In this document: one piece after another, positions 31,967-41,052 of the stretch | Layout: each line of letters begins with the position of its first letter | Position numbering within the stretch: position 1 is the first letter of the stretch | Assembly: GCF_029784155.1 (NCBI RefSeq) | Contig: NC_073692.1 | Span: 366,773,160-366,837,159 of the forward strand | Length of the DNA stretch: 64,000 nucleotides | Source of the DNA: Uranotaenia lowii | Lineage: Eukaryota; Arthropoda; Insecta; Diptera; Culicidae | Reading direction: 5' to 3' | The notes under the pieces: model-generated | Seen by the model: the letters and a program-made list of their open reading frames with translations, nothing else | Told to the model about the DNA's origin: nothing | The model's database searches: none | Translations under genes and position numbers: made by a program

Positions 31967-34407
31967 CAATTGTGGACCTGGGATAAGATTTCGAGGTTTT
32001 AGCTTTAGTTCTGAGTTGAGATTGTTATTCTAGAATCATTTTGGCCGTTCATCGAAATCTGATAGGAAATTAGAAATTTTGAGTTTAGAGAAGAACAATG
32101 CTCTTGGCATTTTCTAACCCTAACCCTGGTTAAAAGTCACCTTCTGTGGTATCCGTTATTGGTGTACAGCCTGGGGCGAACCATGGTTGAATATTTTATA
32201 AACGGTCGCCATGCACGGAGAACATTCAACAACATTTTTTTTACTGAAATGAAGAATTGACAAATACCTTATTTAACGATGTCTAGTGAGTATTTTTTCC
32301 CTAAAATTTAAGAACGTATAAACAAGATGCGAACTATTAAACGGTCCTAATTTAAATGCATTCTTCATATTTTTTGTATGATTTTTAAATTAAAACTTGA
32401 TATTAAAAATTTTAATATTAAGTTTTCAACTTTTTAGGTGAATATGAGTGAACAGTTTGCTCCAGAATCACAATATTTTCCTAAAAAGTAAGTTACAAAT
32501 CATTTAACAAGCTCAAACGAAAGTTGCTTAGGCTGCTAATCCAGCAATGGAATGAAACCTAATTGGGTCAACATTCACTTGTGCTCTACGAGATATTCTG
32601 TCGTATAAAACCTGTGGAAGAAAATTTAACAGACACCTTACAGTTACACCCGTTGAGATAAAGGATAGGCTAGTAAAACACGGGAAGGACGCAGGTTTGA
32701 TTCAAGGTATAGAAAAGCAATGGAAAGTGGGATCAGGTTGTGTCAATATTTTCTTTCGGTGCTGTTAATTGATGCAACAAACATCGTCAGTTTGATGAGC
32801 TTGATAAGCCAGGATTATTCCCGAGGAAAGAATGACACGGGTCAACCATTTATTAGGTCAGACTCTCTCTGATGAAAATGAACTAGTTTTTCTTCGAAGA
32901 GTAGACATCAGATACGGGAAATAAAATCTAAATTAATTTTCTGCTGCAACGAATTGGTGAAAATAATGCCTGGTGATTGACGGAGTTAAAGTTGATGTGG
33001 AGTATGAAAAAAAAACTTCATGATAGGGAATATGAACAAATAAACATAACCATAAGATGGCAATAAAAAATTAAATAAAAAGTATGAATGCAAATTTTCA
33101 TAAAAATGTTTAAATGCTTTCCTCTGCATTGGTCGCTACCAATAATTATCTTGCGTTGCTTTTCAGTTATTGCGGAATCACATCTAGAGGTGTATCCTGG
33201 CAATCTACAACGGTTTCCATTATACCTGTTAATTATATTAATTAGGTTAATATTTCATTGGTTAAAAACACAAATCAAACACGGTACTCGACTCGCTGCT
33301 CACGAACATTTCTTGTTCAGTGAATTTTTAATTTTCTATCGCGTGCATCATCCCGCATCATCATCAGCAGCGTTGGGGCAGCACGATACTATGTAAATAT
33401 TTAAAGAGATGGCACGCGAAATTTCTGATTCATGTTCGTCATCACAGGAGATGTCATCACTTCCAAATATGCCTATACGAACCTATCGAATGACGGCCAT
33501 GTTAGCGCTTCGCGGGAATCTGATTGACTAGAACGATCCATTGAGGATTAAAAAAAAGCGGTTTTGTTTTCAAATTTGTTTAAAGAATTAAGAAAAAATT
33601 TGAAAAAAAATCCTAATCATTTTATAAGTAAAAATATCCAACCAGTTTCGTTAGAACTGATTGAAGATTTCGTTTTGCTAAAACTTGAAACAATCCACTC
33701 GGAAGTTCGTAGATCAGCGATACGCCGATGACTGATAGCGAGGTGTGGTACAAAATGAAATTGTATGTCAGTTTTGCCCGGTCGATGATGGTTGATGTTG
33801 TTTACGCTCATCACGCTGATGGGTCAACTGAAGACAGAGAGTAGAAAACGGAAAATAATGAACAGAGGCAGAAAAAAAGCGCGGGAAATAATGCCACGGA
33901 TCCATTATGATTTGATGTCCTTCCGCGAGATGCTCAAGGCTCAGGACATGGCGGCGGTTGATTTATTATAACATGGCGTCGTCGTTGCGTGATTAGATGG
34001 CTGCCATAGATGAGAGTAGGCGAAGGAACCAGCGTTTTGCTTTCAAGTGGATAATCTTCGGAACCGGATATATTTGCCCAGCCATTAGCGGAATTCTGCG
34101 CGCAAAATGTTTCTGGTATTCTACTTGTGAAGGAGATTTAAATCGCGCCAACGCGTTGGAAATATTTGCCAACCCACTGATAAGAACAATGATGAAGGGC
34201 AACTTCCGGAAAATATTACTCTAACAAGAAAGTCCATTCAGCGTAAAGGCCTATCTATCGATCAACAGGGTTGGACAAATAAAACACGTTCTTTGCTATG
34301 AAATTATAAAAATGCGCTGAAAAGTGTACGGTACCAAAGATGGTATCATTGGAAAAGCACTATTAGCATAAAGATTCGAGCTTCTAGGCTAAATTTTATG
34401 GGATTTT
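31967..34407. other. Intron DNA, no gene recognised
   Basis: Mostly AT-rich. A patch at 32440-32990 looks like decayed unique sequence. A GC-richer patch at 33290-34230 appears single-copy, with short ORFs lacking any motif or phase-compatible splice partners. Confidence 0.4.
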
Positions 34408-34420
34408 CATCCTATTGATA
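34408..34420. repeat. 13-bp target duplication, left copy
   Basis: CATCCTATTGATA, repeated exactly at 37119-37131, bounding the RTE LINE. Confidence 0.9.
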
Positions 34421-37118
34421 CTTACTTACTTACTTAATTATCCCGAGCCGATCCTCCGGAGCATAGGGCCGTGGTAAAAGACCTCCACTGTTGACGATCC
34501 GGAGCCAGCGTCTTCACCTGGTCCCAGTCAAAATTCTCGTCGACAGTTCGGATTTCAGCGGCTAGGCTTCGCCGCCAAGAGTGTCTGGATCTGCCTCTTC
34601 TTCGTTGTCCTTCTGGATTCCAGTCTAGCGCCTCCCTGCAAATCTCGTTTTCATCTTTTCGTAGCTTGTGCCCAATCCATCTCCACTTACGTTCCCGAAT
34701 CTCGATTTCTAGCGGCCTTTGATGACACTGGCGATGTAGTTCCTCATTCGAGATCCAGTTGCCAGGCCACCAAGCGCGGATGATATTCCGCAGGCAGCGG
34801 TTCACAAATACACGGATTTGATGTTTGAGTTGAAGATTCGGATTTTCGTTCGTAGAGAGATCTGGCGTGACCGCCAGATGTTTCGGAGACTCGCAAATGC
34901 AAAACGGGCCTTTCTGATCCGGGTTTCGATGTCTTTCCTGGTACCACCATCAGGCGTTATCTGGCTACCAATATACTGGAAGCACTCCACTTTCTCAACT
35001 TGTTGCCCACTTGTTGAAACTGGAGGGATTTCCTGTGTGGATCTCCATCGACTTGGTCTTTCCGACATTGACTTTGAGACCTGCTGCCTTGGAACTTTCG
35101 GTGAAGTCGTCGAGTTTGCTTTGCATGTCCGGTTGTGTTTGGGTGAGCAAAACAATATCGTCTGCCAGGTCAAGGTCGTTCAGTTGCTTCCTTGTTGAAG
35201 GATTCCACGGCAATCCTCGGTTCGGTGCACAGTCAATCGATCCAGTCAGAATCTCATCCATTACGATTAGAAAAAGTAGCGGTGATAAGATACATCCTTG
35301 TCTCACTCCAGCAGTTACCGGGATTGGTTCGGACAAGACACCGTCGTGCTAGACCTTGCACGAAAATGCCTCGTATTGTGCTTCGATGAGATGGACTAGT
35401 TTCTCTGGGACCCCTCGTCGCCTTAGAGCCGCCCAGATGTTTTCATGGTTAAGTCGGTCGAATATTTTTTTTCGAAATCAACGAACACCAGCAGAAGAGA
35501 GTCCTGGTATTCGTTGATTTGTTCCAGTATGATTCGTAGCGTTGTGATGTGGTCTACACATGATCCAGCTTGCTGCCGTCGGAGTGTAGCGTCGATTTTC
35601 TCCTGGATCCTGTTCAGGATCACTTTGCAGAGCACTTTGAGGGTTGTACAGATCAACGTTATGCCTCGCCAGTTATCACACTCTGTCAGGTCTCCTTTCT
35701 TCGGGACCTTTACGAGGATACCCTGCATCCAGTCGGCCGGGAATGTTGCAGTATCCCAGATGTCAGCGAAAAGACGGTGCAGGGTCGGCTTTCAACATTT
35801 CAGCAGGGATGCAATCGATCCCAGGTGCTTTGTTGGATTTCATGTTTTTGATTGCCGCTTCTATTTCAGCCAGCGAAGGAGCTTTTGAGTTGGCGCCATT
35901 TATGCGACTTACAGTTGGCGCTTCGAGCTGCGGATTCTGTTGGCCATCGCTATTCGTGACTCGGAAGAGTTGTTCGAAGTGCTCAGTCCATCGTTTGAGC
36001 TGATCTGTTCGATCGGTCAATAAATGACCTGCTCGGTTTTTCAGCTGCATTCTTGCATTAGTCCTTGCACCACTAAGGCGGCGAGAAATGTCATAAAGTA
36101 ATCGGATATCTCCATTGGCGGCGGCTCTTTCTCCCTCTTCGGCTAGGGAGTTTGTCCACTGCACTGTCCACTCTCTTGTCTCGTCTACAAGCTCGTTTAA
36201 CTGCCTTTTCCAGCTCCGCATATCGTAAGCGGGCGGCTGCTTTGGCTGACCCGGTACATGCCTGCTCAATTCCGACTTTCGTCTTTCTCCGATCATCGAC
36301 CATCCTCCAAGTTTCCTCTGACATCCATTCACTTCTTCTTCCACGAACTTTACCGAGAGTACCATGGCTCGTCGTGATAAAGGCATTCTTGATTCCACAC
36401 CACTGTTCTTCGACTGTTCCGTTTGTCGGCAATTCCGAGGCTCGGGATTCTAGCTGTTCAACGTATGCCCTTTTCACCTCTGGATTCTCCAACCGCCTGA
36501 CGTCGTATCGACAACCGACTTTCTCCTCGCGCCGTTGGACACGCGCAACTCTCAGTCGTATCTCGCCAACGACGAGGTGATGGTCAGATGCAATGTCTGC
36601 GCTTCGTTTGTTGCGTACATCAAGAAGGCTCCTTCTCCATTTTCGGCTGATGCAAATGTGGTCAATTTGATTTACTGTTCGGCCATCTCGAGATACCCAA
36701 GTGACCTTATATGCTGGTCGATGGGGGAAGAGCGATCCACCGATCACCATGTTGTTGTTGCCACAAAATTCTACAAACAGCTCTCCGTTTTCGCTCATCT
36801 GTCCTAGACCATGGCGCCCCATGATGCTCTCAAGGTCCTGATTGTCGGAGCCAATCTTTGCGTTGAAGTCGCCCAAATTCTTTCTGACCTAGAGAACAGA
36901 GGTTGTTGTTGCACGCTGCCCCTGACCTGGGAAACAGACGCGTGCGGCCACCTTCTCAGTCTGCATGCGACCAAAGCATCCACCGGGGTTGGGTACCCGA
37001 TCTCCGCTTAGGTTACTCGCATCCCAGCCGGTACCACGGGGAGGTAGAGATAGGAGTTGTGAATAAGAGATTATATGACCACTATGGGGTCTCGTGTTGC
37101 ACATTATCCACCATTTAC
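34421..37118 (-). mobile_element. RTE-clade LINE, near complete but broken
   Basis: On the minus strand it runs from a GC-rich 5' leader (37118-36890) through endonuclease and reverse transcriptase to a tail with TAAG repeats (34435-34421). Exact 13-bp duplications flank it, which fixes both ends. The 2.7-kb length is short for RTE. The leader jumps directly into the middle of the endonuclease near 36880, so part of the N-terminus is deleted. Confidence 0.92.
34434..36876 (-). pseudogene. RTE endonuclease/reverse transcriptase, fragmented
   Basis: The endonuclease block (36876-36091) has GDFNAKIGSD, the TWVSRDG strand and IASDHHLV, the AP-endonuclease core residues; its N-terminal third is missing. 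A linker block (36398-35763) follows. The RT is in two pieces: DNWRGITLICTTLKVL at 35728-35423, then VRQGCILSPLLF and LADDIVLLTQ at 35336-34995. The C-terminal block (34805-34434) has WWPGNWISN and RERKWRWIGHKLRKDENE. Frames change between blocks. About 70 bp present in the copy at 2127-2656 are missing near 34812. It is non-functional as read. Confidence 0.88.
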
Positions 37119-37131
37119 CATCCTATTGATA
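37119..37131. repeat. 13-bp target duplication, right copy
   Basis: CATCCTATTGATA, identical to 34408-34420. Confidence 0.9.
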
Positions 37132-39160
37132 GTTCATCTCGAAAAAAAAAATACATAGTGAGAAACGAACTTACTGCAACATTTCATCTCGGCTTGCCAG
37201 TCCGATATCTTACCCAGTGCACCATCTGAGTCGGTTAGCAAACGAATGTTTTTTTTTGTCATAGTCGTTCCGCCACCGTCAATTTTCAAAAAAAACACAC
37301 TGCAATTGTGTTTTTTTTTATGAAAAGGGGATGAGAATGGGAGGGGAATGCAGTGGGAATGGGAAGCCAGAAACTAGAAACTGTTTTCTATTGTCGGCCG
37401 TTTACTTACACACGCACAGCTCATCTTGGCTGGTGGTTTTTTGCCGTCTGTTGGAAACAAAAGAATGTTTTTCTTTTTTCTAACGCCGGTTTACATACAC
37501 ACACATCACTCGGTACTGGCACTCGGTACACACACATCACTTGCTGGCTGGTTGTTTCCATCCTGCTTTGTCTTGTGATAGTAAACTGAGTCGATTTGGG
37601 TTCATTTTTGAATTTCTCAAACCCTGGGGTCTTAAAAGCTTCGTTATCTACATGGCTAAATTTGTACTTTTCATTTTGTATGGGAAAATTGAATATTTTG
37701 TACTGAAAAATCAATATCATTTTTGGTTCTTCTGCGGTACCGAACCTGTTTACAGTTTTTGTGCCAATTTATAAATTCGCTAAAGGAAATTTACCGCTGA
37801 ACAACTTTGTAGAAGACTGTTACTTCGTATTTTGTTATACTAAAAAGTTATTAGCTGTTTAACAGGGGTATGTCTTTTGGCATTGAAATTCAATTGATAT
37901 CACTGCTGGGTGCCTAGCGAGGAATTGCATGACTACTTTTCATGCAATATTTCGCCCCTGCTCATCTTGTTCCTTCCGGATTCACAGTAAACACCTGTTT
38001 TTCAGGACAGTTGTCCGGCATTCTTGCAACGTTTCCTGCCCAGTGTCAATACCTTCTGGGTACTGGTACGGTACCCTTCGCCTCCATACTAAGTTTTTCT
38101 GCACGCCGCCAAAGTTGGTTCTAAACAATCGTCGCTCGAATACTTTGAGTCTTCTCAACCAAATGAAAATATTTAAATTACAAACCCTTTATGAAATATG
38201 CGTTCAGATCGAATTTAGATCCAACCTTTTGTAGCAGATTTTTAAGAATGCAGCTCAAAACTGGAACATTTGATATTTAATAACAACTTTTAAAATTGAT
38301 CTGATAACTTACATTAGTAGTAACAGGTAGAAAACGACCCGAAACTATTAAGTTTTATATGCTCTTTGATCGTATTCTCAACTTTAACTGAGCAGCAGTA
38401 CCTTCGCACATTTAATGTGTCTACTTATTTCCGAAATGTGTGAAATTCCACACACTAATGTATGAATAAAAATAATAAAATAAATGATAAAAAAAAACTG
38501 TAAGAGTTGTTTTGATAATTTGCATCGTTGGCTCTTCCATACTACAGATTTTTTTATTTTACCCGTAATTTTGCATAATCAACACAAATATCGACTAACA
38601 ATTTGGCATTGTTGTAAAGTAGATTCATCTGTACAGGATTTCTCAACAGCTTTCGGCTATAATAATCGAACAACTGGTAGATTTCATAGTCTTCTTGATA
38701 AGTAGTTCTCTAATGCCACTGAAGCTTGACTATCACACAAAAAAAATCTGAGTTTTACATTTGATGTAAATTTTGATTTCATGTAAAATTCGGTCAGATG
38801 TGTTCTACATTATAACGCAGCCCTGAAAAAAACCATGCGTTTATTCATTCGGGTCAATTTGTTGTAATTTTACATGACTTTTGCTTGAAACGATGTTTGG
38901 AATCAGAAACGTTGCTGTCGCGCACAGGGTGTGTCTTATTGTTTGCCAATTTTAATGAATGTAAAAAAAAGAAATCCTTTTAACAATTTTCACCAGAAAC
39001 AAACTATGTTTTTTTTGCTTATTGTAAAAAAAAACACTTTAAAAATATTAAATTACTAGATAGAATTTCGTAGACTTTATTAGAGAAGTGATATTTTGTT
39101 CTAAGAAACAGTTCACCTCTTGTCTTTGATTCTTGATATTTTAAAAATATATGAATAACT
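37132..39160. other. Intron DNA, no gene recognised
   Basis: It contains short duplicated words such as CGGTACACACACATCAC near 37495-37530. A candidate MITE end (CACACAAAAAAAATCTGAG, then TTTTACAT words) lies at 38735-38900. No convincing ORF. Confidence 0.35.
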
Positions 39161-39640
39161 CTAACCTAAGCTTGCCAGATTGCCCGGTTTTATCCGGGTT
39201 TGCCCGGATATTTGATGCAAAATTTCGAGAAAGTCCGGTCCGGCCCGGTTGCTCGGATATCGTGAAAAAAGTCCGGATTTTGCACGAATTTTTAACAATT
39301 TTCACAAAGAAACCAAAAAAAAATCAAAGTTTTTGTGTACGTTTTAGCAAAATCGATTATCGTTATGGAAATTTTCAACGGTTGTTTCAAATAATTTCGT
39401 TGATTTACTTTTATAAATCTTTAAATATTTAAGTGTTCCAAAAAGTTGTTGGAAGTCTGTAATTCCATTAATAAAATATTAATTTCGATTTTTTTGCGTT
39501 TTTTCTTTGCTTTTATGTAAAATAACACCTTAATTTTGCCCGGTTTTTGGATTTGAAAAATTGAAATCCATGCCTGGGTTTTGCCAGGTTTTTTTGAAAA
39601 AATGCCCGGATTTGCTAGGCCCGAAAGGTAGTGAAAAAAA
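39161..39640 (+). repeat. Dispersed CCCGG-rich repeat, copy 1
   Basis: It starts CTTGCCAGATTGCCCGGTTT and has words GGGTTTGCCCGGATATTTG and GTCCGGATTTTGC, ending with GCCCGGATTTGCTAGGC near 39620. The same words recur at 52020-52420, 52445-52560 and, more decayed, 56925-57295. It encodes no protein. Confidence 0.65.
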
Positions 39641-40030
39641 TTCTCTCAACCTTACTCTAACCGATAACATTGATACGAATTCTAACAATCAAAAATGAAT
39701 AGCACAATAAGTAGTCAAACTTTGAGTTTAATAAATATTGCACAAAAAGGTCAACAATATTCTCAATTTGTTGTTACAAAAGATTCAGCACAATAAAGCT
39801 TTTTTTTTCGCTTTATTCTTCGATTTAAGTATAAACTTCTGAATTCAAAAAAATCAAGTTCTTAGATTTAAATACAAGTGAATCGTTTTGAATTGTTTAA
39901 TATTTATACAAACAAGTTACAAGCTTCATGAACCCTTCCTCACATTCCATCATATTGCAAAGGAGATTTCAATGTACAACGAACAAATAGCAAGTATTAT
40001 TAATCAAAAAACATTCTAGATAAACTTAGT

Positions 40031-40228
40031 GCTACCTACTTTGAAAAGTAATGAAAAATTGTTTTCAAAATCATCCATCCAAAAAGTATTAACGAAACTA
40101 AAAGAAAATTCAGACACACCCTGTAGCAGCATCGTTTCACAAACAACACCGAACGGCCGACCGGTAAGCAGCAAGTTCGATTTGATGCGCCATGAAAATG
40201 CTGTTTCAAATCCGGAGCTCGTGGATTT
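40031..40228 (+). CDS. Possible host exon of unknown function
   Basis: A plus-strand frame of about 66 codons has no ATG and balanced, protein-like composition unlike its AT-rich surroundings (SSIQKVLTKLKENSDTPCSS, SSKFDLMRHENAVSN). It could lie between an acceptor ACTTAG at 40030 and a donor GTAGGT at 40229. The acceptor has a poor pyrimidine tract. I recognise no domain. It may be an exon of a plus-strand gene, a captured fragment, or chance. Confidence 0.25.
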
Positions 40229-40360
40229 CAAGTAGGTAAATCATTATGAATATATTTTAAATCATACTGTCATGTTTTGTCATGAAGCTGATAGCTAGAA
40301 GTTGAATAATGATTCAAAAACTTAAAAGGAATTATGAGCCGGAACGGTTTCATTGTTATG

Positions 40361-40365
40361 GTCAT
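40361..40365. repeat. 5-bp target duplication of BEL element (left)
   Basis: GTCAT directly before the left LTR, repeated at 48397-48401. Confidence 0.93.
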
Positions 40366-41023
40366 TGTTCACGCGGCCCACAGTGCTTGACAACGATAAC
40401 AGCAGTTCTGTCAGAAGTTGTGATTTACGACGGTTTGAAATTTTGCACCTCTCCGACTACGAAGCGGAACTTAAAAGGAATGTCAAGAAGAACGTGAAAC
40501 CGGTGGCGGCAAATTCAGTATCAGTTATACTCTATATTTAACATTCAGTTTAGCAGAAATCGTTAGCACAATTGTTGCGTTACACTAATAGCAGTATTTG
40601 GTTAGTATTACAATTATAATAATAATTTCCACACCAATAACTAACTAATTCACTATTGTAATCAAAGTGCAGCAAGTTTAAAGAAACTAGCCAAAGAAGG
40701 CAAATAATTTAGACGTTTCGGATTAACGTATTGGAAGTATCACACGAGATACGTAGCAATCGGATAGTTCATCGTAAGTCCAACGATTAAATTTATCTAA
40801 AATACGTTATAACATTCCTTTACGAATTATTTAGTATCGACGTTAAGATTCGAGTTCAGCTCGAGATAGGCCAGATTACACTACCGCTCGAAGTATTGTG
40901 AACACTAAAATGTAAGTTCAATTAATTTATCAGCTGAATTAATATTAAAAGTCTTATATTATGTTTTAGCTTTGAAGCTTACGGCTATCAAATCTTGGTG
41001 GTTTCACTTACGTCATCCGAACA
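40366..41023 (+). repeat. BEL 5' LTR (658 bp)
   Basis: TGTTCACGCGG...CATCCGAACA, matching the 3' LTR base for base as far as I can read. It contains a candidate 58-nt intron at 40912-40969. Host sequence GTCAT precedes it. Confidence 0.96.
40912..40969 (+). other. Candidate mini-intron inside the BEL LTR
   Basis: AAAAT|GTAAGTTC at 40912 is a strong 5' splice site. TTATATTATGTTTTAG ends at 40969. At 58 nt this is the size of typical short insect introns. Removal affects only the untranslated leader, upstream of ATG 41053. Confidence 0.45.
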
Positions 41024-41052
41024 CTCTTCAAAGATTTTATTTCGGATTCGAG

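Noticed and set aside
32117..32130. Telomere-like TAACCC words
   Set aside because: Only two units, and mosquitoes and other Diptera do not use this telomere repeat.
34818..36807. Plus-strand ORFs of 90-147 codons over the RTE element
   Set aside because: They are antisense shadows of the minus-strand endonuclease and RT.
40972..41052. Gag start inside the BEL LTR at 40972
   Set aside because: It begins at TTG; the first ATG in frame is 41053, just after the LTR.
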